DNA of 64,000 bases from contig CM069602.1 of NCBI GenBank assembly GCA_035771175.1, positions 11,411,501 through 11,475,500 of the forward strand, given 5' to 3'. Below the pieces are notes generated by a model. The model ran no database searches. It was not told the DNA's origin and worked only from the letters and a program-made list of their open reading frames with translations. The DNA is from Paratinospora sagittata (taxonomy: Eukaryota > Streptophyta > Magnoliopsida > Ranunculales > Menispermaceae). The translations under genes and the position numbers were made by a program. Below are positions 11,301 to 24,124 of the stretch, one piece after another (position 1 is the stretch's first letter; each line of letters begins with the position of its first letter).

Positions 11301-14300
11301 GGAGTTTGTATCATATCAATTATAAATGTAAATGTAGCACTACTCTTCATTAATTTTACTTTTTGTTAATATTGCTGACAAGGACCACCTCCATATCACT
11401 TTATTTATATTTAGTTAACCCATGGAAAGCTTTCTAGCTCTCTAGCTAGATAATAAACACGATCATTACACTATTAACTTATTCATTTTAGTTTGGTAAA
11501 TTACTTTTCAAATGATTGTATTTAAGGCTCGCATGGTTTAATAGCAGCAAATAAAAGTGTTCACTATCCATAACTCAATTGTGTACCAAACATTCTCCAC
11601 GTATAGTTTAATACATAAATATCAAAGTAACTAATACATTTTTTTGAAAAATTTATATGGATATTACCCACCTTATAATTAGATGTACCTCTCATACAAC
11701 GGTTTTATGTTTTCTCAAATGACATCAATGTTGGTTTTTATATATAATTAGAGAGCAAAGTTTACCCAAAAAGAAAAATAAATAACAAATTCAACTATCT
11801 ATATACATTATAATCTATGTACAGAATAGATTATAAATTATCAATTTAGATTCCTAAAGATATATTTAACACATAACATTAGGGCTTTTTGACTTGTGAA
11901 AATTGCACTCAAGTGTTCATAATTAACCCAAAAACTAGAATGAAAATGATATGTGGATTACTTTTTGTTGAGGTTATACCCATAATTATGTTTATTTTCT
12001 ATGGGCAGTTGTAAAATGTTAATCTTATCATTGTTTAATCAAACCATAATCTATTAAGGAATTATTTTGGACCCATTGTTTTCATTTTGCAAGAAAAATA
12101 ATGTCAAAAACTAAGAGGGGGTTGCTCCCCTTCTCCCTTTTATCGGTGGGACTAAAAAGAGAGGTAGAGGAGGAGCCTTTATTAATACCCTGCCAACATT
12201 CACTTCAATTTGCGCTAGATTGTACCTAGCTAGAGGTTGGACTCTACCCATCAAAGACTTACCTCGAAATTTGTGAGCTTTTCAAACTTAGTCCTGGCGG
12301 AATGAATGAATTCAAGCTTTTTATACCATAGTTGTCAGGTGGGTCGGGTAGTGGTCGGGTTGTAAATGTTTAACCCGATCAAATGACCCGACCTGTCGGG
12401 TCACCATCTTTCTGAACCGATTGGCTCGAAAGCTTGGTGAAAACCCGACCCAACCTAACATTTTATGGTTGGGTCGGTCAGGTCTAGCATGTGAGCGGGT
12501 TTTGCTTACAACCCTAAATTGATGGGGGTATTAAGCAGTTGCCTTACACCAATTTATTTATTATTATTATTATTATTATTTTTCTTCTGTTGAATCATTT
12601 TCAAAATGAGTGTCGGCATGGGCAGCATTAAGGAGGTATTATAATTTATTGATCTATTTAGGGTGACATTTGTGGAACATGAATGTGAACATTAAGTAGT
12701 ATTATTGGATGTTTAATTTTATAAGCATTTTCTATTATTCAATTAAAGTGATTGTTTTTATTAGGAAATTGTTTGTTTTATTTGATTAGGATTCTTGTTG
12801 TTTGATTTTATTTGGATTGTTGCACCCATCTACATCTCCTTTTCACTCTATCTCTCTTGCTTCTTATGTTGATGCACCATCACTGTGCCAACCACCATTG
12901 TTGCTTTTATGTGGTTCTCTCTCATTCTTCCCTTTTGTCTCTTGTTCTCTATTTGTCCGACTCTTCTATCTTTTTATATTCGTATCTCTTTGTTGTTGTT
13001 TTTTTTTTTACACAACAATACCAGCCATTCTTGAATCTGTCTGTTTCATTCTCGCTCTTCTCTCCCTTGCACATTCTTTTGTAATCTCTCTCTCTCTGCT
13101 TCTCCTTGGCACTACCCCTCATTCATTTCAGTTTCTTTACCTCTATATTGCTCAATCTCTTCTTTTTTGAGTCTCTCCTCTTTGTTGTAATTCCACTGCT
13201 GCATTGACAAACCCAGCCTCTCGTTTTCACTCTCTTTCTCGTTTCTATTATGTCTTTTTTTTCACTACGCCTCTCTCTTTGAATGATGAATAGGCTCTTT
13301 GATTGATGATAGGCTGTGAAGCCTTTAAGTAAGACACAGAATCAGAAAGTGAAGCCTCATTTGCTGCAGCAGTCCACTGACTCAGCCTTTCTTCACAGAT
13401 ACTTGCTAATCCTGATCCTCATCAAAGCTTTTCATAGTGTCCATCCTTCTTGCTGCTCAAGACTTCCTTGCACTCTTTAATTTTTCAATTCCTTCATCTT
13501 TGGGAAAACAGGTGCAAACCCTCAACTCAAATCAACTAACCTTTTTCCCAAATCCCAAGTACATGCGGGCGGCTAAGGTGCAAACCCAGCTTGTATATAT
13601 TTGGCAATAAAGATAGGGGGTTGAAAAGAAATATTGGAAAAGTGGTCCACAATCACAATGGCCTGTTATTAAATTTGGAAGATACAATAGCATAGGCTAC
13701 AGCCGCTACACAGCCCATACCTGCACATTTTGATATTTTCAGGAAACTAAAGCAGCTCTTTTAACTTTTAAGGGCTTCGATCAGAAGGATGGGTTCATGA
13801 GAATTCCTTTGGCCCTTTATTTATTTGAAAAATATTATTTTCTCATTAGATGCTTCATAATGCAAATAAGATGTGTGTAGAGCTTCTTTCTCCTACCTTG
13901 GAATGCTGTTGAATGCCATTTCTTTCTTGCTTATTCTCTACGTCTTAGGCTCCGGAATAAGTTAGTAATGATGGTGCAAAAGTCATATTGAGGTATCAAT
14001 GAACTCATTACTTGGTATCGAACTTGGTGCATAATCCAAATATGGAATTTTTGTGTGAGCTTAAATGATCAATGCACATGACTTTTTATAGCAAGGTGGG
14101 AAGGGAAAATGAATTTTCAATATTTGAGATTGTTCCTCCCTTTGCAGGTAGATCTGAATCAGGCTATTTCAATGGTTTCATATTATGCTTCTTCATCAGA
14201 GCCAGCACAAATACGGGGTAAAACAGTGTATATTCAGTATTCAAATAGACAAGAAATTGTTAACAATAAGAGCTCTGGAGATGTGGCTGGTAATGTCTTG

Positions 14301-17300
14301 CTGGTGACCATTGAGGGTGTGGAAGCTGGTGATGTGAGCATAGATGTCATTCATTTGGTAAGTTCTTACAGGTTGGAAATGTTTCTCTTCTATGTTTATT
14401 AAATTCAAAGACCCTTTTCTCTTAATTGCGTGCTAGAAAAAGTTTGAGGAGCAAGGTGATATTTTATAGATAACAAATGAGGAGAATATAGTTTACACTT
14501 TAGTTAGTAATTCTGGTAGGTGTACTCAGCACAAATAAGCTGGTTGGTGTCACGAAAAAGCTGGTGGATATATAACTTGAGAAAGTCCTTAGTCTCAGCA
14601 TAGGGAGAGATGGTACATTTCTATTGTTTCTCTTTTATCATACGGTGTCAAGATTTCTGCAGATTGTATCATGCGGAAGTTTTTATTATTATTTATTATT
14701 ATTTATTATTATTATTTTTATAATTGCTCTTCATATTTCACGTTCAATCAGATTGTAGGGCTCTTTAACTGTTCAAAAGCTTTTCATTTACTTTTTAAAT
14801 TTATTATAATTATCGTTGTTTGTATTAGCTCTCTTCGTATGTTCCTAGTTATGAACTAGTGATTCCTGCATCCCTAGTTCTAAGGGATGCCTATAAATGG
14901 TAACTATTAATATTAAATGTCTTAAGAGTACTGTCTATAAAGGAGCTGATTTATGTTGCTAGTGCTCTCTCTCTCTCTCACACATAACACTTGGAGATAG
15001 CAGGATTATGTGTTGTTTTTCATTATCCTTTTTCACAAAGTATGAAAAATTGGCAAACTCGTCAAATTTTTGGCGAATTTTGTTAATATTGAACTTGTTG
15101 AATTTGAGAGTGGAGGTAAATATGACAATGCAAAATTCGATAAAAAGTTTGATTTTCAACTAGAAAATGCAAAACTTGACACAATAAAAAACAAAAAAGT
15201 TATCGATTGCCAAACACCATTTCTTATTTCATCAATTAACATAGCAGGATCAAAACAACAATAGTCTAATGGTAAGCTAACAATTTGTGCAATTTTATGA
15301 AGTATGCTCAAGTATTGAAAAAAGAAGAAAGAAAACACAAAAACAATAGCAAATAAAGAAGGAGATTAAAATAAGAGAAAAAAGTCAAAAAAACATTGAA
15401 GGAGTTCCCAACACCTTTCTAATTTTAACAACATAAATATCTAATATAATTTAACAAGAAGGTGACAGAATTAAGCTAGGTAGACCAAGCTAACTGTCTA
15501 CCTAGCTAACAAATTATATGGTCTAGGAGTAAGCCACTGTTTCATATTTCATCAACCCACTTAACAAGATTAATTTTGTTAGGTCATTATAAATGTTTTT
15601 ATGCATTTTAAGTGTCTCTTTATAGTATGTTATTAGCATATATTACAATAATCTGGATATTTTAGCATTTATGTAAAATTCTCTTAACTTCTCTAATTTG
15701 ACGAATTATTTTAAAAAATTCTCCATGTCAAATTAATTTTTTTTGAATTAGTTCTGATTCGTAAGTGATCAAAGTCTTGGGCAAATTCAAAATCTTGATC
15801 CTTACTTTGGATTTAATGACTCAAGGTGAAGTTCCTTCTTATTAATTTACTTTCTGTATCTTGGTATATGTGCTTGCTCCTATGTTTTCACTGACACCAG
15901 AAGAATACCCAGTCAGATCATGTTTACTAAGATGTGCATGAGAGAGCGGGGGGGTGAAAAGCATATACTTCATCATTACTGTGCATGGTTCAGGAGAAAT
16001 GGCAGTTGGACTTTGAACTAAGTTTGGCTGGTATTTTTTGGGAAAACTTGTCTTGGGCGTAAAGAAATTCTATTTCCTTGTTCTTCCCAGTGAGCTTCAC
16101 TGAACTTCTAAATAGATTATTCTTGAATTTCGAGATATTTGGCTGGTATTTTTTGGGAAAACTTGTCTTTTTCTTAAAGAAATTCTATTTCCTTGTTCTT
16201 CCCAGTGTGCTTCACTGAACTTCTAAATAGATTATTCTTGGATTTCACTTGAATTTTGAGATATTTATCTGGGCTTAGCCGCGTTTCAGAAGGATTCTTG
16301 GAAGTGGCCAGAGAAACCAATACCACTGAAAATTTTGTTCCTAAAAGATTATGGTTTTTGATTGCAAGAAAAAAATAAAAAAAATATAGAGAGATTCAGA
16401 GTCTTATTCAGACCATTGAGGATGCCAAGTTACCATTAATTTTGAAACTTGGCTTTTGGCTGCCGTGACAAGCTCATTACTGTCAACTGTCTTAATTAAA
16501 GTGGCCTTGGTAGAAAACATTGTTCCTCAATGCATGTGCTATGAAATGATTAAATGGAGTTATGTTGGTTTGTGAGAAGAGCATTAATGTCATCCACCCA
16601 TCCTTATGTATATTTTGGTACTTGTCTTTTTGACCAAGTATCTTTTGGTAATTTAGAAAAGAAAATGGTGCACAAAGTAATCTCTCTCTCTCTCTCTGGT
16701 TGTATTATTATAAATTGTATTCCTGGATGGCCCGTCTTCTCATAATAAGTTTCTAACTCGTACTTCTTTCCAGGTTTTCTCTGCTTTTGGATTTGTGCAT
16801 AAAATTGCTACATTTGAGAAAGCTGCTGGCTTTCAGGTTGGTTGGTCTACACTTCCCAGTTAAAGGAACCATGTTGACATTGTTTGCTACTTTGCTTATT
16901 GTTAATGTTACAGCATGGCAATCTGCAGGCATTAATACAATACAGTGATGCCGAGACAGCATCTTCGGCACGTAATGCATTAGATGGCAGGAGTATACCT
17001 AGGCAAGCTCTTTTTTTTTTTTTTAATATTTTTGCCATCCTTATTTTAAGATCTAGAGTAATGAATTTCTTTTACACTGTAAATATTCAGATACTTGCTT
17101 CCGGAACATGTTGCAACTTGCCACTTACGTATTTCTTTCTCTGCACATACTGATTTGAATATCAAGTTTCAATCTCATCGGAGCAGGTATATAACATTTT
17201 ATGAGCTGTTAGATCATTGTTGTTACTGTTTATGAAACCTGCAGTTCTTAAATCTCACACTCATTTGTATTCCTAAGTATTGTTGAGCTTTACATTTTTA

Positions 17301-20300
17301 AGGGTTGCTAATTGATGCATCTGCTTTGTTATTTAGGGGTTAGTGAAGTCTGCTGGCCAGGATACAGATGTATCTGTAATGCACACTTAGTAATTTCCTT
17401 CATCTCATAATAATCTAATATTTTTTGTATTAGCATTAGCAGATAAGCGTTTCTGAGTTCTTTGTCTCCTCAACGTACTGAAGAGCAATTTTTCATATTT
17501 GCTTCTTCAGCACTGACATTCTAAACCATCTTGGAGTGTTGACCCCATGAGTTTTATTGTCCTATAAGCATAACATTGTACTTCAGAAACAACTGTTTTC
17601 TCCTTTTACTTTAGTTTCAGAGTTCATACTTATTCGGTGGTTTACAATGAGGCTTTAGAATCATCACTATTAGTAAGCACCTTTACTTTTGGGTGATGCT
17701 TTGTTCTTATTTTATCAGGAAGCTTCAGCTGGCACTTCTTTGTCCTACCAATTCCTACTTGGAAGATCTGTTCAACTTGGTTTGAGACCTAAAACTTTGC
17801 TTTTAAGTTGGCCCATAGTTCTCAAGAACATGCATTGTCTTTTCAGCATCAAAACTTGTTTAAGTTGTTTTTTTTGTTGACGTTGTCATTATTTCATTGT
17901 TTATTTTGATTTTTAGTAATTGTATATTATCTCTAGAGATTTGCATCGCTTACTTTTGAACATGCGTTGTGAAGTAACATGGAAATCAGATTTTTAGCTA
18001 ATTGATCTTGATTCTGCTTAATAGTGTGCTGAGAAATTATTAGTTTTTCTTTACTGTTGTGGCTGCAGTTGGCAATATGGATAAGTTGAGTAATAAATAG
18101 TTGGAAAGAAAAATTCTAGTTTAGTTTGGAACTCTGATGCTTGAGGTGAATTACCATTGTTTTTGGATGCAACTCATTAGCCTTAATTCTAAAATTATAA
18201 AAAACTGTAAAATAATTTCTTCTTGGAAATGAAAAGAAACAAGTTGAAACAAATTATTTCCTCTACATCAATCATTTATCTTAGTAAGAGACGTTAACAC
18301 TATCAACTGAAATCAATACCTTTTTACATATCAATCGTAAATCATAATACTTAACCATAATCCAAGCAAGTCAAGTTAAAGCCTGATTAAAACTAATGAC
18401 GGATGACAAGTATCAAGCCAACTATTGACTACCAAGTTAAAGGTGAAAAAATGCCCTGGCTCCCATATCCTAGTGAAAGTGCTTATGCAACTAGGCAAAC
18501 ATGATAAATGCAGATAAATAATCCCTTAAAGGGCCATGGATTTCCAAAGCTCCCATGTAATCTTCACAGCTTATTGTTGCTTGAATGTGATGAGAATATG
18601 AGATGATTAGGAAAAGTGACAACATCAAATGTGTACATATTTGAGCTCAAACAATGAGATTAATCAACTATGGAAAGCACGGGAAACTTAGACTGTGTTG
18701 TGTTTCAAATACAATTCATTTTATTCAGAAACCCAAAAAACAAATTGCTTGGTTGCATTGAGTGGCTGTATTTTAGAAGTAGTTCTCAGAAACAGCTTTA
18801 ATCATTTTTAGGAAACATTAAACATTCTTTTTGTTTTATCTTAAAAAAAACATTCTTTTTGTGTTTTCAAAACAAAACCGGATCTTTCTTTTTGTTTTCT
18901 TTAGATTTAACAAACCAAAAAAGTTTTCATTTCAAAAGTTGTTTTTAAATACTAATACCGAACAGAATCTCAAAAAATAAAAATCTTTAGAATAAACCAA
19001 GTTTTTGTATTATATTCAGGTTTTTGAAAGTTGATTTTTCAATCTCAAACTAAACACTCTTATATTCATGTTTTTTTTAATCCCATTCCTCCATCTTCCC
19101 ATTGGGAAAAAAATATAGAAAAATTAAGAAAGAGAGAAACACAATGCTTGATTGTCCCCCTAGAAGGGAAAGTAAGATAAATAGCAGAAATAAAGATTAC
19201 GGATGCCCTTATGAAATTTGTTTTTACTCTTTAGAGCTAAGTTGTTCACATGGAAAACAAAGTAATTCTTTGCCCATGATTTCTCAAAGTCAGATTAGGT
19301 CTTCACTCTATTATGAAATGGGTGCTCAGCTTCTCCTTATGGAGATTCAGTGTTGGTTTTAAAAGCTGGCATTCCAGTTCACAGTGATTGAAGCTCAATT
19401 TCCTGGGCTAAGTTCATGAAAAATGTATTTAGTTTTGACTTGGACCCTTCTAATAAGAACTTAATTCAATCAGTCTATAATACCTGTGTGTGAGTTGTAT
19501 TGAGAACTAAGGCTGTGTTTGGTATCTTTTTTAAATTCTGTTTTCTGTTTATTTAAAAACAAAAAATTAAAAAATTGGAGAAAACTTAGTTTGGTTCATT
19601 GTGACTCAAAAAACTGTTTTTGGAAAAAAGTTGAGAGAAGGGCTTGTTTTTAGAAAACATATAAAAGTTGTTTTTTGTTTTTTTCCTTGGTTAGTTTGTA
19701 AATAGTGAAAGACGATGGGACCCACATTGGCCTTTTTTTAACTTAAATTATGTGAAATCTTAAAACAAACCAAACAAGTTTTCCATGTTTTCAAATTTTA
19801 AAAACAAATTTTGAATATGATGCTAAATATATTTTCAGATACTATAAATCAACTAAAAATGAGATCATATTCCATTTTTTAGAAAACTATTTTTAATTTG
19901 TGTACCAAATGCAGCCTAAGCAACCATTGACACTCTCATTCTCGTGTTGAACTGAGTTAATAGGTCAAAAGAAGCCTGCTGATCTTGAGAACCCACGGAA
20001 GTGAAAATAGGAAATGGAAAAAGGGCTAATAGAGGCACAAAGCTGTGAAATTTGATTCAAGTTTTGATTCAAAAATGGAAATTACAGCAAAACTAAGTAT
20101 TGTGGTAGGGTTTAAAATTTAAAACCATGTTTCTTGAAAACAATTGTCTTGCATATAAATATCTAAGAAAATTTCTGGGCTGATGTTGCATTTATAATAC
20201 TATCTAACATCATGATAGTTGTATCTAACATAAAAAAAGTTTTGATTCATGGTTTTCTCACATCTATCACGATAGTTGCCATTATAATACTATCTAACAT

Positions 20301-22561
20301 CAGTTTTCAGGCTTGTGGCTGCTAATTGTTTATTTTACTAGAAACTATTTATTTTACAAGATTCTGGGGTGTGCATATGCAAGGTTTTTTTGTATTTATT
20401 TCTAGTTTAACTTTGTTTGCTCTGATTTGATTATGTTGTGATGTATTAACGGTCTTTATTTGGCTGTTCCATGTAGGGATTACACAAATCCATACCTTCC
20501 TGTTAATCCTTCTGCCATAGAGGGAACCGTGCAGGTTTGTCTCTTTCCTTTTTAGATGATCACTGCCTCTAGTTACTCTAATGGTATACTCACAAGCACC
20601 GTTCGCAGTCTACATTAGGTCCTGATGGAAACAAAAAAGAACCAGAGAGTAATGTGCTTCTTGCATCAATTGAGAACATGCAATATGCTGTTACAGTGGA
20701 TGTTCTTCACACGGTAAAATTATTTCATACAAATTCCTTCTTTTAACTAGTTTATGGTGGCAAACTATAACCCTTCAAAGTTGTGGGTTTCACCAACGTA
20801 GGTGTTCTCATCGTTTGGTACGGTTCAGAAAATTGCTATGTTTGAGAAGAATGGTGGAATGCAAGCTTTGGTACAGTACCCTGGTACGATGTTCTATCCT
20901 GTTTGAACTGTTTGTGTTTGAAATTTTAAAATATAACTCTATACTGTATACTTGCTCCTTGGTACCATGCCCTTGATTTTATGTCATGAATACTATTGGA
21001 TATTCTTCATGAAACTGGATGGATCCTAAATGGTTGTTTCTAACTGAAATTTCGAAATTGGATTGCATCCAAAAAAAAGTATGAGCAAGTATACTATTAT
21101 GTTGAATCAATTGAAAGGACTTTATCCTAAGATGAGAAAATCATCCTTCATATATTTAGTGTCTTACCGTCTTGCATGTTGCATCTGTTTCTCATATATA
21201 AAGTATGTCAAGATTACCGATTGTATTTTGGTTTTGTTTTCAACCTAAGAAATATGTAGAAAATACCGAATTCGAGAAAATTTATGGAAAGTGTTGAAAG
21301 GGTGGCATAATAAAATTCCCTGCTCACCAACTATTTCTCTCGTGTTTCTTATATGTGGTTGACTATTGCTGTTATATGCGTGAAGTGCTCTTAGAAAAAG
21401 GGGGTGGAATGTAGTTTTACTTTTCTACCTTTGGTAAGTACAAATCTCACCAACAGGTAAGATCCTCCAAATAAATCACCTCAGAAAATTAAGCTGATGC
21501 TAATGTTTTAAGAGTTGCACCTTCAGGCATTGATGCAATGCCTTTGGTTTGATCATCAAGTAGTTTATGGAGTTTTAACCATTATTTTTGCAGAAATATT
21601 TTTGTTAATGTTATTAACTGGAAGAATTCCTTATCATGTATTTGATTCCATTTATATCTCTTAGGTATCTTGATTAAAATGTATTCAACTCAACTCAACT
21701 AAGCTTTTTTCCAACTTGATTATAATGTGTTGCTATTAAAAGTAATGCGTAGCAAATTACACAAATTGTCTCTTTATTTGGCTTCTCTAGGTGAATTTGC
21801 TTGCTATTTGTGTATTACAAATTTTACTGGTACTCTGAAGATAAATTGCATAATTAATAATGTTCCCCCTTTTCATGCGTTCAACGTTATGGCACACCAA
21901 GTGAATTTCCTTATCCATGATTGTCTTCTCATCCATTACCTTGAACCTTTTCAGATGTTGCAACTGCAGCTGTTGCAAAGGAAGCTTTAGAAGGACATTG
22001 CATTTATGATGGCGGCTTCTGTAAACTTCATCTGTCGTACTCTCGTCACACTGACCTCATTGTGAAGGTATAAGTAGACCTTCATTTGATTGATTGATTG
22101 ATAGAACTCTACTTAGAAGGGATGCTTATTGACACTTGGTGCTTGCATAAATATGTTCTTTAAGGCTCAGAATGATCGAAGCAGAGATTACACAATACCA
22201 GACCCCGGTTTACTCCCAATGCAACAAGTCCCTGCTGTACCTAATTCTATGGGTAGTTGGCAAAGTCCTCAGGCTGCTCCATTGTATCCCGGGAATGACT
22301 TCTTAGTTGGCGCTCAGGTTCAGCCTCCCGGTGGTCAAACACCATCATGGGATCCAAGCATGCAGACAAGCCGATCAGCTTTTGTCTCCGTTCCTAGCTC
22401 ATTTCCTGGTCAAACATTTGCCCCACCAGCAAATTTCCCTGCATACTCCAGTCCAGGTACTGTTCCCTATCACTTAGCAACTTGAGCGTGCTCCAATTGT
22501 CATTGCATCCTTATTTTTGCTCTTGAACAATTGGCATGTTTTTTATGCAGGGCATCGTTGA
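8399..22561 (+). CDS. PTB: Polypyrimidine tract-binding protein (PTB1/PTB2 type), three RRMs
   Basis: Coding exons: 8399-8584, 14148-14357, 16774-16836, 16929-17002, 17091-17186, 20477-20534, 20609-20713, 20802-20883, 21955-22067, then 22165-22485, or 22165-22456 plus 22551-22561. Phases agree throughout, giving 435 or 429 aa, the usual length of plant PTB1/2. RRM1 has RNP2-like VLHLRNLP at residues 19-26 and RNP1-like NRNQAFVEF at 54-62. RRM2 starts at NVLLVTIEG (111) and RRM3 at NVLLASIEN (about 246). A Gly/Pro/Gln-rich tail begins near residue 345. PTBs bind CU-rich RNA in nucleus and cytoplasm and control alternative splicing, their own included. The RRM family and overall order match Arabidopsis PTB1/PTB2 rather than PTB3. 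Introns 1, 2 and 5 are large (5.6, 2.4, 3.3 kb). Intron 4 has a GC donor. Confidence 0.95.
9256..12519. mobile_element. Possible hAT-type element termini in PTB intron 1
   Basis: Two regions rich in CCCGACC/GGTCGGG motifs lie at 9256-9370 and 12340-12519. The left begins TAGAGGTGAAAACAGGTCAGG-like sequence (9256 on) and the right ends in its approximate inverse (…ACAACCCTA). This type of TAGGGGTG…GGGTCGGG end is seen in plant hAT elements. TGATGGG occurs just outside both ends (9249-9255 and 12520-12526) but three unmatched bases on the right weaken it as a target duplication. No transposase is visible between them; a LINE tail lies inside. Confidence 0.35.
10217..10925 (-). mobile_element. 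5'-truncated LINE (3' end of ORF2), minus strand, in PTB intron 1
   Basis: The minus-strand translation is a broken zf-RVT type LINE C-terminus. It shows GDFSSKSFF, then IWRAHVPLKVRF, a pattern typical of plant L1-like ORF2 ends, with frameshifts and stops between about 10400 and 10909. The 3' end is the poly(T) tract at 10217-10227 on the + strand. Direct repeats GGGTGATCTT at 10207-10216 and 10926-10935 look like the target duplication. It is non-coding today. Confidence 0.75.
12547..12580. repeat. (ATT)n microsatellite
   Basis: A run of TTATTATTATT units lies in PTB intron 1. A second ATT-rich run occurs at 14682-14716 in intron 2. Confidence 0.8.
12820..13260 (+). promoter_or_regulatory. 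Pyrimidine-rich tract in PTB intron 1
   Basis: About 440 bp of strongly C/T-biased sequence on the transcribed (+) strand lies 0.9-1.3 kb before the exon 2 acceptor. It includes many CTCTCT, TTCTCT and TCTTCT runs (for example near 13090 and 13150). Such runs match the known RNA preference of PTB, so the transcript could bind its own product. The open frames here are low-complexity and are not taken as genes. Confidence 0.4.
16023..16267. repeat. 115-bp tandem duplication in PTB intron 2
   Basis: The segment starting TTTGGCTGGTATTTTTTGGG at 16023 repeats at 16138 with only a few differences. The second copy carries a short extra segment near its end. It is a local duplication with no coding content. 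Confidence 0.8.
19507..19920. mobile_element. Putative hAT-type MITE in PTB intron 5
   Basis: Terminal inverted repeats GGCTGTGTTTGGTA (19511-19524) and TACCAAATGCAGCC (19903-19916) match at 12 of 14 positions and bound about 400 AT-rich, non-coding bases. The GGCTGTGTTTGGTA type end is frequent in plant hAT-like MITEs. No clear 8-bp target duplication was found. Confidence 0.5.
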
Positions 22562-23825
22562 GAAATGAGTTTGAAGACTTCTATACCTGAATTTGATTTG
22601 CTGTTTATTTTGAATTTTTCTTCTAAAGCGCATGGCTGCTCTGAAGGTGCGTTGCTTGTTGCTTGTAACTGCACTGCATTAGAGAGAGAAAAAAAAAAAA
22701 AAACCAAGTCATTGGTTGCAATTTTTGTTGTAGTCAACCTCTTCTCACAATTCCTCAGGTTTTGATGTATGAACTGTTACTGCTACTAGAAGTGGAAACA
22801 GGTGATACTAAGAGCAGCGCAGAGATGACCTAAAACTCATGTGATTTGAGAAATGTAGTATAAGATCCTTTGGTGTCCTTGCAATGTTTTCCATTCTTCT
22901 TTTCTGTAGATATTTCCCATGCATTTTAAACTCTTCAGTTTCATAAATGCGAAACTCGAGGGTTTAATGGTATTCTCCAATCCTGTGGTTTCTTGTAGCT
23001 TCTGTTGTTATTGAATTTGTTTGGAAGGACAGAATGCTGTGTGTGTTTTAAGAGTGGAGGGTGTTTGAAGAATTTTGCCAATGCAGGTTCCACCATGTGC
23101 AGCAATGAAGTAAGGAGCCACTGATAATCATTTCTGAGCTTCTACTCTGATTTGTGTTTATTTTATACAAGTTTAATTTTCTTTGAAAATGCAAAATGCA
23201 AAATGCATATGCCTTTAATAAGGTGTTTTGTCGAGAATATTATTAAAATGGCCGTGTCTCTATTATATATTGGGGTCCTTATGAGCATGATGATCTTTAA
23301 TGATTAATATAAAAATTATAATTCATTGAGCATTATTTAGTATAATGATTGGTGCTAAAAAACTAGTTGGAGTATCTTATTATAACATAAACTTTAATGT
23401 TGCTCTTCTCATGTGTTTTAATCATTTGAGAAGATGAAAGGTAGTTGATTACCCGCACTGAGAAGATCAAAGGGAAAAAGAAGACTCAATAGACAAGATC
23501 CGGAGTTTTACTTAGTGGAATGAAGTTGAATTAGTAAAGAATAATCAATACCAAGAGGACACAAACATGTGTATTAATTAATTGATTGATTGATTGTCCC
23601 TTATGAGCAATTATCGTGAAAAAAATATTAAATTTGGCATCATATTTTTTAAAAAAAATTTAAATTGTGTTTTTGAAAATTTGTTTTTAGAGTTTGATTT
23701 TATAAAACAAGAAAGTGTTTTCTTTACGAATTTTAAAGTTAAACTTAAAAACAGTGTTTAAATTTTTTTGAAAATACTCTTAATGAAATAAATATTCAAG
23801 AAATCTTTATTTTAATAACAGAAAC
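22562..23825 (+). other. PTB 3' UTR and downstream spacer
   Basis: No gene is seen. The first several hundred bases are probably the PTB 3' UTR; the exact cleavage site is not evident. Sequence after about 23200 is AT-rich with low-complexity T runs and no supported feature until the SINE at 23837. Confidence 0.5.
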
Positions 23826-23836
23826 ATCTTTAAATT

Positions 23837-24112
23837 GCCAATAGCCCGTTGGCAAGGTGGTCTGGACGGGTCATTTATTTCTTGGGGTTGCGTGTTCGAA
23901 TCATGGGGAGCCAAGGAGATTAAGAAATACGAAGTGAGGAAGCATCCCCCTCGTGCGTAACTGTAACTGTGGTTGTTTGGCTGACTGTGGGTGGCCTTTG
24001 AGGGACCATCGTGTCCATCCTTTAGTGTGGTGTGGGATTAGTCCGGGTAGCATACCCGGTGTGTGGGTCACACGGGTCTAAGGAGTGTTTGTATCTACCT
24101 CAAAATATATAT
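23837..24112 (+). mobile_element. tRNA-derived SINE
   Basis: A box A-like TTGGCAAGGTGG (about 23860) and a box B-like TGTTCGAATCATGG (about 23900) lie at tRNA-like spacing. A GC-rich non-tRNA body follows with a short inverted pair, CCGGGTAGCATACCCGG. Imperfect direct repeats ATCTTTAAATT (23826-23836) and ATCTTTTAAATT (24113-24124) look like the target duplication. The box B and body resemble the plant SINE class transcribed by RNA polymerase III. Confidence 0.75.
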
Positions 24113-24124
24113 ATCTTTTAAATT

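Noticed and set aside
12802..13170. Open frames of 90-122 codons
   Set aside because: Leu/Phe/Ser-rich translations of a pyrimidine-rich intron tract; no domain and inside PTB intron 1.
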